DNA of 64,000 nucleotides from Synechococcus sp. WH 8020 (GCF_001040845.1 NZ_CP011941.1:2362890-2426889); one strand, 5' to 3'; shown: positions 45,895-55,099, counted from the stretch's first letter. Notes: generated by a model not told the origin, from the letters alone. Numbers and translations: made by a program.

Positions 45895-46955
45895 GCGGCT
45901 AGTCCGAAGCTGAGTCCTATGGGATCTTTACCGGTGTGGGCAGCAACTTCAACCAGAGCGTCACTGACAGTGAGGCCATCTCCTCGTTGTTTTAAGAAAT
46001 CAGTAGCGCGCTGACGCACTTCATGGCGCACAAAGTCGTACACCTGCTGAGGTGTGGCTTGCCCCCAAGCCTCAGGCGAGAAGCGCTCGATCGAGTCGGC
46101 AATCACGGCCCCGGCATTCACGAGTGGATCGGGCAGGACGCGGATGCTGCGGCGTCGCAGATCATCGGCAATTTCGGGCTGTTGGAAAGGAGCATTGGCG
46201 GCTGGAACAATCGCTTTGACCTGCAAAGCGCTGGCCATTTCCGGGTCGATCAGGCCTGAGATGGAGCAGGGCAACAGGAGGTCGAGTTCCTGTTCCCACC
46301 ACGGACTGCTGGGGGGTAGGGGTGTCGCTCCTGGAAGCCCCGCCCGCTCTGGATTCATATCGACGGTGCAGACCTGCCAGCCATGCTGGATCAAGGTTTT
46401 CGCCACCGTTCCACCCACGGCTCCGCATCCATGCACCAGGGCCTTGCCTGGCTTGGCTTCTGTCAGCGATTGTGCGAGCACCGCCTCAACGGCACCCACT
46501 GTCCCAAAGGCAGTAGCAGCGCTTGCATCCACAGGGCTTCCGACGGCAGCCAACACATGGGGGGTGAGCGACATCAGTCGCTCCATGTCTTCCAGGCTTG
46601 TGTTGAGATCACAGCCGGTGATCATGGCTCCATCCAAGGATTGGAGTAGCCCAGCGGTGATGCTGATCAACTCATCTTTGACAGAGGCAGGCTCCGCAGC
46701 CCTGGCGACAATCTTGCCGCCAGCGAAGCCCGTTCCATAGAGATCGTGCTTATGGGTCATCAGACTGGCCAACCGATGCCCATCAGCGATGCAGGCTTCA
46801 TCGCTGGAGTAATTCAGCAGCCGCAATCCACCGTTAGCGGGTTTGCCGGTATCGCTGCTTTCGGCTACGACAAACACCGATAGATGATCGGAGACATGTT
46901 GAGCCAACACCGACACCGCAGGGGTGCCGGCGGATTGCAGAGAGGCCATGGTCAT
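45891..46955 (-). CDS. Leu/Phe/Val/Glu-dehydrogenase-like protein
   Basis: A 354-residue protein. The substrate region NGGLRLLNYSSDEACIADGHRLA and MTHKHDLYGTGFAGGKIV keeps two lysines, Lys69 and Lys81, that match the carboxylate-binding and catalytic lysines of leucine dehydrogenase. The NAD domain has VHGCGAVGG, followed by Asp in TVDMN, which favours NAD over NADP. Family enzymes deaminate amino acids or aminate keto acids. The substrate here is unknown. It starts one base inside the methyltransferase stop and ends in the oxidase start, so it is tightly coupled to both. Confidence 0.85.
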   Translation of the reverse strand: MTMASLQSAGTPAVSVLAQHVSDHLSVFVVAESSDTGKPANGGLRLLNYSSDEACIADGHRLASLMTHKHDLYGTGFAGGKIVARAAEPASVKDELISITAGLLQSLDGAMITGCDLNTSLEDMERLMSLTPHVLAAVGSPVDASAATAFGTVGAVEAVLAQSLTEAKPGKALVHGCGAVGGTVAKTLIQHGWQVCTVDMNPERAGLPGATPLPPSSPWWEQELDLLLPCSISGLIDPEMASALQVKAIVPAANAPFQQPEIADDLRRRSIRVLPDPLVNAGAVIADSIERFSPEAWGQATPQQVYDFVRHEVRQRATDFLKQRGDGLTVSDALVEVAAHTGKDPIGLSFGLAA

Positions 46956-47992
46956 CAGGCCACACGCTCCATGATTTGGTGATGCTCTACGTAATCCAGA
47001 CTCCACTCCTCTGGAGACTCTGCAATGCGCTGCTTGAGACGCTCGTAGACGAGATCCGCTGTCTCATCACCAGCCACTGAGGCGAAACTGTGGCGGCTCC
47101 AGCTACGGATCGTCGCCATCAGTCCCTCGGCGAAGGCTGCGGTGTCAGCGTCTTCGTCCCAACGCTTGCGATAGGGGCAGGGGACGTGAACGGTGCGCTC
47201 ATCAACGAGCCTTAGACCATTGAGGTAGGCCGCTGACGTCTTGTCCTTCAGGGGAGCCATGAACTCCTCTGGAGACTTGTAGAAGTTCAGGATCGTGCCT
47301 TTGCGGTAGATCTCTTCGCTGATCACACCTTCATCAGCGAGGCCACGCCAGATCTGATGCAGCTGGTCGTGGACATTGCGCGTCACGCCGCCGTTGTGAC
47401 CGAGGTAACGGCCCTCGTCATCACGGGACAAATTCACGGTCAGGAGGCGACCGCCCACGGCGAGCTCCACGCTGCGCAGTTCGAGGATGCTGGCCCAGTC
47501 CTTCATGGCTTGAGCGGTGAATCGCTCAAGGGCCTCTTTGTCGTCTGAGGCGAGCACGTGGGTGTGCGTGTTGAGGGGGCCAGGGGATTCACTCAACCAA
47601 TGCATGGCTGTGGCTGAGAATCCGAAACTCACGGTTTCAGGGGCCACAAGGGGCTCATAAAAGCTGCGAGCACTCACCAGCACGGTGGGATTGGGGGGCC
47701 TCCCCAGCTGCTTGGCAATATTTTCGGCTAAAGCAACGTTGTCGTTACTGGGCAGATCGTTGCCGATCAAAGTGAGATGGGCTTTGGGCTGTCGTTTGTG
47801 CAGCTGATCTAAGACCTGAGACCACAGCCCAACAGCGGTGCCGCCGTCGGCAGCGCCGTAATCCATCAGCACATGGCTGCAATCGTTCGTTAATTGATCA
47901 ACACAAGTCAGGGCCCAGTCCGAGGCGGCATCGATGCAGAGGCGTGCGCCTTCGGTTTGCGCGCTGTAACCCGTGGTCATGGCGATGGCCAT
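46955..47992 (-). CDS. SABATH-family S-adenosylmethionine methyltransferase
   Basis: A 345-residue protein. Its motif order matches the plant salicylate/jasmonate/theobromine methyltransferases: DYGAADGG (44-51) for SAM, GNDLPSND (77-84), SFYEPL near 110, and FSATAMHWLSESPG (125-138). These enzymes methylate carboxyl groups, or ring nitrogens, of small molecules. Bacterial members are uncommon and mostly uncharacterised. ATG 47992 has GAGG three bases upstream, and ATG 47980 is an alternative. It heads an overlapping four-gene operon, so the product is probably handled by the dehydrogenase, oxidase and transporter. Confidence 0.83.
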   Translation of the reverse strand: MAIAMTTGYSAQTEGARLCIDAASDWALTCVDQLTNDCSHVLMDYGAADGGTAVGLWSQVLDQLHKRQPKAHLTLIGNDLPSNDNVALAENIAKQLGRPPNPTVLVSARSFYEPLVAPETVSFGFSATAMHWLSESPGPLNTHTHVLASDDKEALERFTAQAMKDWASILELRSVELAVGGRLLTVNLSRDDEGRYLGHNGGVTRNVHDQLHQIWRGLADEGVISEEIYRKGTILNFYKSPEEFMAPLKDKTSAAYLNGLRLVDERTVHVPCPYRKRWDEDADTAAFAEGLMATIRSWSRHSFASVAGDETADLVYERLKQRIAESPEEWSLDYVEHHQIMERVA

Positions 47993-48023
47993 AGACCTCG
48001 TCAGTAGCAAGGGGCACCGTACA

Positions 48024-48052
48024 GGGTTGTTCTGTTTAGGGGTTGTTCTGTT
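48024..48052. repeat. Two direct copies of a 13-bp motif ahead of the methyltransferase operon
   Basis: GGGTTGTTCTGTT occurs at 48024-48036 and again at 48040-48052, a 16-base period, in the short gap between rdgB and the methyltransferase gene. Read in the gene direction it is AACAGAACAACCC twice. It could be a regulator-binding site for the operon. Confidence 0.5.
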
Positions 48053-48671
48053 AAGGAATTGGCGTCGTGCCCGGGTCTTGGCTTGGGTTGTTCTCGAGAA
48101 GCTTCTCCAGCTCTGGCTTTAGCAGGGCAAAGGCGCGACCTCGATGCCCGTGTTGTTTTTTGTGATCCAGAGTCATTTCAGCAAAGGTAAGCCCACTGTT
48201 TTTGACCTCAAACACGGGGTCGTACCCGAACCCTTGAGTCCCCCGGGCGCTGAAGGTGATCGATCCTTCGCAGTGACCTTCCACTGCTGCAAGCACGCTG
48301 CCGTCAGGAGCCGCGATGCAAAGCGCCGCACTAAAGCGCGCCTGGCGGTCGGTGCGGTCTCCCAGCTCTCTGAGGAGACGCTCGATGCGTTCGGGGTCTG
48401 AGTTTGCGTAGCGCGCGGAGTAGACCCCTGGAGCACCACCCAGCGCATCCACGCTTAGGCCGGAATCATCGGCGAGCGCCCAATGGCCCGTGGCTTCCGC
48501 CACGGCCCTAGCCTTGAGAAGTGCATTGTCGCGGAAGGTGATTCCGGTTTCTTCCACCTGGATTCCATCGGGTTGAGGATCCACTTGCAGAGGAAATTGT
48601 TGAAGCAGGTTCGAAAACTCTCGGATTTTGCCGGCGTTGCCGCTGGCAATGACCAGGACGCGATTGCTCAT
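48051..48671 (-). CDS. rdgB: Non-canonical purine NTP pyrophosphatase (ITPase)
   Basis: A 206-residue enzyme that removes dITP/XTP from the nucleotide pool. SGNAGKIREF is the N-terminal substrate loop, ALADDSGLSVDALGG carries the catalytic Asp, and GFGYDPVF and HRGRAFALL are family hallmarks. The ATG at 48671 overlaps the stop of the phosphohexomutase gene (ATGA). Confidence 0.96.
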   Translation of the reverse strand: MSNRVLVIASGNAGKIREFSNLLQQFPLQVDPQPDGIQVEETGITFRDNALLKARAVAEATGHWALADDSGLSVDALGGAPGVYSARYANSDPERIERLLRELGDRTDRQARFSAALCIAAPDGSVLAAVEGHCEGSITFSARGTQGFGYDPVFEVKNSGLTFAEMTLDHKKQHGHRGRAFALLKPELEKLLENNPSQDPGTTPIP

Positions 48672-50149
48672 ATAGCGTCTGCAAAGGTGCGGGCCCAGTT
48701 CAGAACCTCCTCGACCCGCGACGGGCTGGGGGCTTCGCAATAGAGGCGAAGCAAGGGTTCTGTCCCAGAGAAGCGCAGCATCAGCCAATGGCTTGGGCCG
48801 AGCCTGAGTTTGACGCCGTCTGTGGTGACCACCTCGATCACAGGACATCCAGCGACCTCCTGGGGAGGAGTGTCAGCTAGCAGGGCTTCCAGCCGGCGGC
48901 GCGAATCCATGTCAGCGAGGCGGAGATCAAGGCGGTCGTAATGGGCCTCGCCACCACAGCGCTCTTGGATGGCTGTCATGCGCTCGCCAAGGGGTTGCTT
49001 CCCTTCCACCAACGCTTCGAGCACGAGCATGGCGGCAAACAGGGCGTCGCGTTCTGGTAGGTGCATGCCAAATCCCACGCCGCCGGACTCCTCGCCGCCG
49101 ATCAGCACCTCTCCGGCCAACATTTCAGCGGCGATGTACTTGAAGCCCACAGGCAGTTCAAGGACTTCCCGTCCCAGATCTTCCGCAACAAGACGCATGA
49201 GGTCTGAGCCGCTCACCGTTTTCACCACTGATCCAGGAAGAGATTTGGCGCGAGCCAAGTGATCGATCAGCAGTGGCATCAACTGCTGGGTGCTGCAGAA
49301 CCGTCCGTTTTCATCCACGGCGGCAATGCGGTCGCCATCGCCATCAAAGACCAGTCCAACGGCATTCCGGCCCGCTGCTTTGGAGGCTTTCACCGCAGCC
49401 ATCAGTTCCCCCAGGTGAGGGGCCAGGGGTTCCGGCGCGCATCCACCAAACAGCGGATCTCGATTGGTGCGGATCTCGGTGATGAGGTCCTTGGCATCCT
49501 CTCCCAAGAGGTCTGCGACGCAACCAGCTGCAGACCCATGCATGGGATCGACGAACACGTGGAGGCCCATGGCCTGCAGTCCAACGGTCAGAGCCTGGAG
49601 GTCGAATTTGGTTCGCAATCCTGCGAGATGCTCTCCGCGACCATCAAAGCGTTCGCAACTGCCAGCTACCGGCACCGTGATGCCTCCAGCGGCCAGACGT
49701 CGCTCCACCGCTGCAGTGAAGGTGCCCTCGACCGATCCACCAAAGGGACCTTTGATTTTGAGGCCAAGCCATTCCGGAGGGTTATGGCTGGCGGTGATCA
49801 CCAGGGCTCCAAGCACTTGGCGCTCCACCACCGCCCAGCTGCAGGCCGGAGTGGGAACGGCCGTCTCGGTGAGAAGCGGCTCTAGGTCGCAGCCGCGGAC
49901 GGCTGCCGCCACCACTTCGGCGAGCTCAGGGGCGAGGAAGCGGCGGTCATAGCCGATCACCACCGTGCGGCTGTTTAAACCTTCAGGTGCTTGGTGGAGG
50001 AGCTCCTGGGCTGCAGCGACGGCAACAGGGAGCAATCGCTCCACGGTGATATCCACCCCCAAAATGCCTCGCCAACCATCGGTACCAAAACGGATCGGGG
50101 AGGCATCCAGTGGGAGCGGGGAAGACACTTTGAGTTGCAAGCGATGCAC
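48668..50149 (-). CDS. Phosphoglucomutase/phosphomannomutase family protein
   Basis: A 493-residue alpha-D-phosphohexomutase. The phosphoserine loop is ITASHNPPEWLG, the Mg loop DGDGDR, the sugar-specificity loop GGEESGG, and the phosphate-binding loop RFSGTEP. GEESG fits phosphoglucomutase or dual-specificity members. It interconverts hexose 1- and 6-phosphates for glycogen, sucrose or glycan synthesis. The start is GTG 50149, or GTG 50128 with seven fewer residues. It diverges from the RecB-like nuclease gene and is coupled to rdgB. Confidence 0.92.
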   Translation of the reverse strand: MHRLQLKVSSPLPLDASPIRFGTDGWRGILGVDITVERLLPVAVAAAQELLHQAPEGLNSRTVVIGYDRRFLAPELAEVVAAAVRGCDLEPLLTETAVPTPACSWAVVERQVLGALVITASHNPPEWLGLKIKGPFGGSVEGTFTAAVERRLAAGGITVPVAGSCERFDGRGEHLAGLRTKFDLQALTVGLQAMGLHVFVDPMHGSAAGCVADLLGEDAKDLITEIRTNRDPLFGGCAPEPLAPHLGELMAAVKASKAAGRNAVGLVFDGDGDRIAAVDENGRFCSTQQLMPLLIDHLARAKSLPGSVVKTVSGSDLMRLVAEDLGREVLELPVGFKYIAAEMLAGEVLIGGEESGGVGFGMHLPERDALFAAMLVLEALVEGKQPLGERMTAIQERCGGEAHYDRLDLRLADMDSRRRLEALLADTPPQEVAGCPVIEVVTTDGVKLRLGPSHWLMLRFSGTEPLLRLYCEAPSPSRVEEVLNWARTFADAI

Positions 50150-50183
50150 AGGATCTAGCAGCTGGCCGCCTTACCGTCGGTGA

Positions 50184-51671
50184 ATGGGTGCCACCCCTCT
50201 CGCTGACAAGCCACTCACGGACAGGTTGCTGCGCAGCTGGGTGCGCTGCCGAAGGAGGGCATGGCTCGATCGCCATGCCAATCCTGATGATCGGCTTTAC
50301 ACCGCGCATCGCACGCTGCAGCTCGATGACCAACAGCGCAGTTTTGTGGCCTTGCTGCCGGGTAAGCCAGGGCATGGCCTTGCTGCTTGCGAGCGCGGTG
50401 ATACCGGTGTGGTGGGGGTGAGATTGCGCGGGGTCATGCTGGATGACTCAGCGCTAAAGGGTTCGGCTTTAGAGGCCCATCCGCCACTGCTTGAAAGAGT
50501 GAAAGGGTCGAGTCGCTGGGGTGACTTTGCCTATAGGCCCGTGATTGCTCGGCAGGGTCGCCGTTTAACCAGAGAACATCGTTTGCAGCTCGCCCTGGCT
50601 GGACGCCTGTTAGTGGAATTCCAGGGTGGGCCTGTGCCTGATGGCCTTGCGGTGGCTGGCTCGGGGCGACGCTTGGAGCGTGAGCGTCTTCCTCTTGGCA
50701 ACAGCTTGAATCGCCAGCTTGATGACTCTCTGCTGAGATTGTCGGCCGACCTCAACAGACCCGATCCGCCAGCTTTGGCGGCAGATCGCCGCAAATGCAC
50801 GCTTTGTAGTTGGCGGGGGCTCTGCAACGACGTTGCGTCTCAAGAAGGGCATCTCAGTGAGGTGAGTGGGATTGGCGCCAAAAGGCGCGAAATGCTTCAA
50901 GACATTGGGATCAATAGCCTCCAGGCCCTAGCTGCAGCAAACCCCAAGGAACTTGGCGGGCAGCTCAAGCGCTTCGGCGATCAGCATGCAGCGATGGCGG
51001 CCCCTTTGGTGGCCCAAGCCCGTGTCCAAAGAGATGGGGTGGTTGAACGTCTTGATGCGCTCCCCGCATTACCTGAATTGCGGAATGCTCCAGGGGTGTT
51101 GCTCTATGACATCGAATCAGATCCTGATGCCCGCGATGACTTTTTGCACGGATTTGTGCGCTTGCCCAATGGCGGCGTTCACAGCTGGGATCTCACCCGT
51201 GCCACGTATCACCCGCTGCTGGTGCTTCAGGAGCATGGGGAGAAGCGTTGTTGGCAAAGGATCCAGCGATTTCTTGCCACCTATCCCGATTGGCCGATCC
51301 TTCACTACGGCGAAACCGAATCGCTGGCTCTCTTGAACATGGCCAAACGCCAGGGGGTTTCAGATCAAGAGCTGCAAGCCCTGCGCGAGCGGTTGGTTGA
51401 TGTGCATGCCCGCTTGCGTGCCCATTGGCAGCTCCCCCTCAGCAGCTATGGCCTGAAGGCCGTAGCGGGGTGGAGAGGATTTAAGTGGGGCCAGTCAGGG
51501 GTCGATGGAGCGAGGGCTTTGTTGTGGTGGCGTCAGTGGCGAGGTGAGGGGGTGCTGGCGCGGGGCTCCAGCCATACCTTGCGTTGGATCCTCACTTACA
51601 ACCGCGACGATGGATTGGCCACATGGGCGGTGGCCCAATGGTTGTTGAGTGGTGATCAACGCCTGGACTAA
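50184..51671 (+). CDS. TM0106-family RecB-like putative nuclease
   Basis: A 495-residue protein of three parts. The N terminus has RCRRRAWLDRH, the start of a RecB/Cas4-like nuclease fold. Cys in CTLCSWRGLC near residues 206-215, with an earlier Cys, suggests an iron-sulfur cluster. A helix-hairpin-helix-like segment follows (VSGIGAKRREMLQDIGI). The C-terminal half from about 305 resembles an RNase H-like 3'-5' exonuclease (LLYDIESDPD, and a late YNRDDGLATW). The function is unproven, and DNA repair is the likely role. Its stop overlaps that of ygfZ. Confidence 0.82.
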   Translation: MGATPLADKPLTDRLLRSWVRCRRRAWLDRHANPDDRLYTAHRTLQLDDQQRSFVALLPGKPGHGLAACERGDTGVVGVRLRGVMLDDSALKGSALEAHPPLLERVKGSSRWGDFAYRPVIARQGRRLTREHRLQLALAGRLLVEFQGGPVPDGLAVAGSGRRLERERLPLGNSLNRQLDDSLLRLSADLNRPDPPALAADRRKCTLCSWRGLCNDVASQEGHLSEVSGIGAKRREMLQDIGINSLQALAAANPKELGGQLKRFGDQHAAMAAPLVAQARVQRDGVVERLDALPALPELRNAPGVLLYDIESDPDARDDFLHGFVRLPNGGVHSWDLTRATYHPLLVLQEHGEKRCWQRIQRFLATYPDWPILHYGETESLALLNMAKRQGVSDQELQALRERLVDVHARLRAHWQLPLSSYGLKAVAGWRGFKWGQSGVDGARALLWWRQWRGEGVLARGSSHTLRWILTYNRDDGLATWAVAQWLLSGDQRLD

Positions 51672-52522
51672 ATGCGTGTAGGTGGCTCTGAAAAGGCCTG
51701 CGGTTTGAACATCTGAATCGATCCTTGATTGTTGTCGAGGCTGAGTTGGGGATCTGCCAAAGCTTGTCGGCGCACCAAGGCGAGGCCAATCCATTCCTGG
51801 GACGCCCCCTCCGCAGAAGGAATCTCGAGTGCGGAGGTGATCACACCAGCCCGTTCACCCTCGCGGCGGAGCACGGTGCCCCGCTGAGGAACAGTCCCTT
51901 GAAGCTCACTGGAGAGGGCCCGCCAACTCCGCAGTTGTTGCTTGACTTCACCTTTAGAAGCAAGCTTTGCCACCGTTTCCTGCCCCAGATAACACCCTTT
52001 GTTGAGGTGCACCCAGGGAGACAGGCCCAGTTCAAAGGGATTGGTGGTTCCATCTAATTCACCAGCACTGAGAGGCCACCCCTGTGCCAGGCGCCAACAA
52101 TCGAGTTGGTTGGCGTTGGCGGCCTCACTGGCTGGGAAGCGATCGCTTGCGCTGGGCTCATCCTCTGTCCAGAACACATTGACTGGCTCCATCGGCTGGG
52201 CTTGGACCAGCAGCTCTTGTCGTCGTTGTTGTCGGATTCCTTTGAGGCGAACGCGGTCGGCGGGAAAAATCACCCGATCGAACCCTTGGTGAACGGCATC
52301 CACCGCTCCAGCCAGAACGAGCACATCAGCGCCTGTGGCGTCCATTCGGATTTCAAGCAGGGCCTGCACCCGTCCGGTGGCATCGAGCCAGCAGGCCGGC
52401 AGAAGATCGCCCTCTTCAGCCTGCTGGATGTCGGCGCTGGTCTGACCTTGAAGGAACGTGCGGCTGCCACTCCCTTCGAGGCGCAGCACTGGGAAGTTTT
52501 GATCCCAAAGGAGCTTGCTCAT
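51668..52522 (-). CDS. ygfZ: YgfZ/GcvT-like folate-binding iron-sulfur assembly protein
   Basis: A 284-residue protein. The family signature is [13 protein letters not shown], with the conserved cysteine. The N-terminal part, [12 protein letters not shown], is also typical. YgfZ helps repair and assemble iron-sulfur enzymes with folate. The start overlaps the pyrE stop (ATGA), and the two are probably one transcript. Confidence 0.9.
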   Translation of the reverse strand: MSKLLWDQNFPVLRLEGSGSRTFLQGQTSADIQQAEEGDLLPACWLDATGRVQALLEIRMDATGADVLVLAGAVDAVHQGFDRVIFPADRVRLKGIRQQRRQELLVQAQPMEPVNVFWTEDEPSASDRFPASEAANANQLDCWRLAQGWPLSAGELDGTTNPFELGLSPWVHLNKGCYLGQETVAKLASKGEVKQQLRSWRALSSELQGTVPQRGTVLRREGERAGVITSALEIPSAEGASQEWIGLALVRRQALADPQLSLDNNQGSIQMFKPQAFSEPPTRI

Positions 52523-53088
52523 GCTTTGAACTCTTGTGACTGGGCGGCCACCTCTTCCAGGCGATACAGGCTGTGTAACTCGAGGCCAGCGGCTTGCATC
52601 GCAGCAGCCCCTCCCTCTTCACGGTCAACAATCGTCACCACCCGATTCACCGTGAAGCCAGCGGCTCGGAGTTGTTCAACAGCTTTGATGGATGATCCAC
52701 CGGTGGTGACCACATCCTCAAGAACGGTGACGAGCGCGCCCTGCTCAGGAAGGGGACCCTCCAGCCAGGCTCCGGTGCCGTGTCCCTTGGCCTGCTTGCG
52801 CACGATCAGAGCATTCAGAAAGCGTCCTGCCTGGGCGGCAGCAAGGGCGACACCACTCACGAGTGGATCGGCTCCCAGGGTGAGGCCGCCAACGGCTGCC
52901 GCATCGGCTTCGACCAGAGCGAGCATCGCCGGGCAGAGCAGGGCTAGGCCTGAGCCGCTCAAGCTGACCGGCTTGCAATTCACGTAGTGATCGCTGCTGC
53001 GACCGGACGCGAGGGTGAAGTTGCCATGGCGGTAAGCCTCTTTCGCTAGGCGTTCCAGCAGGGGGTCGTGTTCAAAACGTTGAGACAT
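52519..53088 (-). CDS. pyrE: Orotate phosphoribosyltransferase
   Basis: A 189-residue pyrimidine-synthesis enzyme. The PRPP-binding motif is [19 protein letters not shown], and [17 protein letters not shown] is the orotate/PRPP loop at the N terminus. KQAKGHGTG is the catalytic flexible loop. It diverges from an exported-protein gene and is coupled to ygfZ. Confidence 0.96.
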   Translation of the reverse strand: MSQRFEHDPLLERLAKEAYRHGNFTLASGRSSDHYVNCKPVSLSGSGLALLCPAMLALVEADAAAVGGLTLGADPLVSGVALAAAQAGRFLNALIVRKQAKGHGTGAWLEGPLPEQGALVTVLEDVVTTGGSSIKAVEQLRAAGFTVNRVVTIVDREEGGAAAMQAAGLELHSLYRLEEVAAQSQEFKA

Positions 53089-53133
53089 CGGGGCTGGTGC
53101 GCAGCGAATCCTCTGCCTAGTTTGCGCGCAGTC

Positions 53134-53667
53134 GTGACGGTTTTTGTGCGCAGGCTCCCGTTTGGTGTTCTGGTGATCATGGGTTCACTCGCTCTGTGGC
53201 AGGTCGACCCTGGTCAGGCCAATCCTGTGGTTTGCGTCACGAGCCTTGAAGCTCCTTCGCATTCAAGGAGTGGCGGCGAGATCCTTGCTCCCGTTGAGGT
53301 CAGCCGTTGTGGCCCTGTCCAAACCACAGACTCACTGGTCACTGAGCGGTTTTATACGTGGACGGCACCCTTTGCTCGCGGTGTGGATGTGATGCACCAG
53401 TTCACCGACCTTCTTGGTATTGCTGTTGCGGGGCCTGAGGGCAACAAGGTGATGGGATTTGGCTTCCCTGATCAGACGATTGTTTGGGATGGATCCGCTG
53501 TGCAATCCACCTATCAGGTGTTACTGGAGGAGCAAAGTCCGGCGATCCCGTGGCGCACTGTGGACATTTCCAACGGATTCACGAGAAGCTTGGCGGAGGA
53601 AGGTCTGGTCAGAATGCCAATCGAGCGGGATGATCCACCCTCAGCACCCATACGTGCCTTGTGGTAA
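53134..53667 (+). CDS. Exported protein of unknown function
   Basis: About 177 residues, not assigned to a family. The N terminus has a basic start then a hydrophobic stretch ([16 protein letters not shown]) ending near GQA-NP, consistent with a signal peptide cut there. The mature part is about 145 residues and has two cysteines near its N terminus (VVCVTS and SRCGPV) that could form a disulfide. GTG 53134 or 53146 is the likely start. A longer frame into the pyrE 5' end is less likely. A tRNA gene starts 14 bases after the stop. Confidence 0.7.
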   Translation: MTVFVRRLPFGVLVIMGSLALWQVDPGQANPVVCVTSLEAPSHSRSGGEILAPVEVSRCGPVQTTDSLVTERFYTWTAPFARGVDVMHQFTDLLGIAVAGPEGNKVMGFGFPDQTIVWDGSAVQSTYQVLLEEQSPAIPWRTVDISNGFTRSLAEEGLVRMPIERDDPPSAPIRALW

Positions 53668-53681
53668 ATCCGTGATAACGC

Positions 53682-53754
53682 GGGGGTCTAGCAATCTGGT
53701 GAATGCAGCGAACTCATAATTCGCCTTAGCCGAGTTCGATCCTCGGGACCCCCA
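53682..53754 (+). tRNA. tRNA-Met (CAT anticodon)
   Basis: A 73-base cloverleaf. The acceptor arms are GGGGGTC and GACCCCC, the anticodon stem is GCGAA/TTCGC around the loop CTCATAA, and the T arm is CCGAG-TTCGATC-CTCGG. The D arm is short. The anticodon is CAT. The first pair is G-C, so it is not an initiator of standard type, and an isoleucine tRNA with lysidine cannot be excluded. The 3' CCA is not encoded. Confidence 0.93.
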
Positions 53755-53768
53755 TCCATTTCTGACCC

Positions 53769-55046
53769 ATGCGCAACCTGCTGCTGATCGCGCTTTTGGT
53801 TTTACCGGCGTTTTTTGCAGCGGCTGAAGTGGCATTGCTGCGACTGCGTCCAAGTCGAGTTCATGAACTTCGTGAGGAGGGCCTGCCGGGTGCTCCAGCG
53901 GTCGAGCGCCTCCAGCGCCGGTTGCGAACAGTTCTGCTGATGACCCAGTTCGGCACCACCTTGTCGTTGGTGGCACTCGGTTGGATCGCAAGGGGCTTTG
54001 GTCAGCGTTGGTGGCCGATGGAAACACCAGCTGGTCGATGGTGGGATCTGGCCTGGTTCCTTGTGTTGGTGGTCTTGGCCACGCTGCTATCAGGGTTGCT
54101 CCCAAGAGCGCTGGTGCTCAGCCGTCCGGAACCTGCTGTGTTGCAACTATCTCCTGTCTTGGAAACCACCATGCAGGTGTTGCGTCCCCTGCTGTCTGTC
54201 CTGGAGGTCATCGCGTCACTCCTGCTTCGTCTTGTGGGCTTAAAACCTCGCTGGGATGCACTCGTGCCGGCACTGACAGCTGGTGAGTTGGAGACCCTGG
54301 TGGAGAGTGGAGGAGTCACGGGCCTTCGGCCCGATGAACGCAACATTCTCGAAGGCGTGTTTGCGTTACGGGACATGCAGGTGCGGGAGGTGATGGTCCC
54401 TCGTTCTGGGATGGTCACCCTGCCGGTGGAGGTGCGCTTCGCAGAGTTGATGGAGGCCGTTCATCGCACCCGACATGCACGGTTCCCTGTGATCGGGCAG
54501 TCGCTGGATGATGTCCGTGGTGTGCTGGATTTACGCCGGTTGGCTGAGCCCATCGCCCGTGGCGAACTTCACAAAGATTCCGCTTTAGAGCCTTATTTGA
54601 GTCCTGCTGAGCGGGTGCTGGAGACCAGCAATCTCGCGGAATTGTTGGCGATTATTCGATCTGGACATCCTTTGCTGTTGGTGGTGGATGAACACGGGGG
54701 TACGGAGGGATTGGTGACTGCAGCCGATCTCACCGGTGAAATTGTTGGGGATGAGCCAGAACATGAAAGGGCAGAGCCAGACCTGCAGGCGATAGATGGG
54801 GAGGAGGGTGCCTGGCTAGTTGCTGGTGATTTGGAGATCTTTGAGCTCAACCGTCAACTCAATCTTGACCTGCCTGAGGCCTCGGACCATCACACGCTTG
54901 CTGGCTTCTTGTTGGAACGGTTACAGCACATTCCTGCCGCTGGAGAAGCGCTGCGGCACAACGGAGTTCAGTTTGAGATCATCACGATGAAAGGCCCGCG
55001 CATCGTGCAGGTGAGACTGGTTATCCCTGGTGTGACGAGCCGCTGA
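53769..55046 (+). CDS. CNNM/CorB-CorC-like membrane protein with CBS domains
   Basis: A 425-residue protein. The N-terminal DUF21 domain has about four membrane helices (residues 1-150; AEVALLRLRPSRV, QFGTTLSLVALGW). Two CBS motifs follow (REVMVPRSGMVTL and the later LLVVDEHGGTEGLVT). The C-terminal CorC/HlyC domain includes VAGDLEIFELN and HTLAGFLLERL. Members are linked to Mg or Co efflux or to ion homeostasis. It starts 15 bases after the tRNA. Confidence 0.9.
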   Translation: MRNLLLIALLVLPAFFAAAEVALLRLRPSRVHELREEGLPGAPAVERLQRRLRTVLLMTQFGTTLSLVALGWIARGFGQRWWPMETPAGRWWDLAWFLVLVVLATLLSGLLPRALVLSRPEPAVLQLSPVLETTMQVLRPLLSVLEVIASLLLRLVGLKPRWDALVPALTAGELETLVESGGVTGLRPDERNILEGVFALRDMQVREVMVPRSGMVTLPVEVRFAELMEAVHRTRHARFPVIGQSLDDVRGVLDLRRLAEPIARGELHKDSALEPYLSPAERVLETSNLAELLAIIRSGHPLLLVVDEHGGTEGLVTAADLTGEIVGDEPEHERAEPDLQAIDGEEGAWLVAGDLEIFELNRQLNLDLPEASDHHTLAGFLLERLQHIPAAGEALRHNGVQFEIITMKGPRIVQVRLVIPGVTSR

Positions 55047-55099
55047 AGCGGTCTTAGCTGTTGATCACCGATAATCAGCTCTGACCTGCATTCCATCCG

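Noticed and set aside
52106-52987. Long plus-strand frame opposite ygfZ and pyrE
   Set aside because: It is antisense to two well-supported genes that contain clear family motifs.
53068-53133. Longer start of the exported-protein gene, overlapping the 5' end of pyrE
   Set aside because: The added residues have no signal-peptide character and would overlap a well-defined divergent gene. The GTG starts at 53134 or 53146 put a normal signal peptide at the N terminus.
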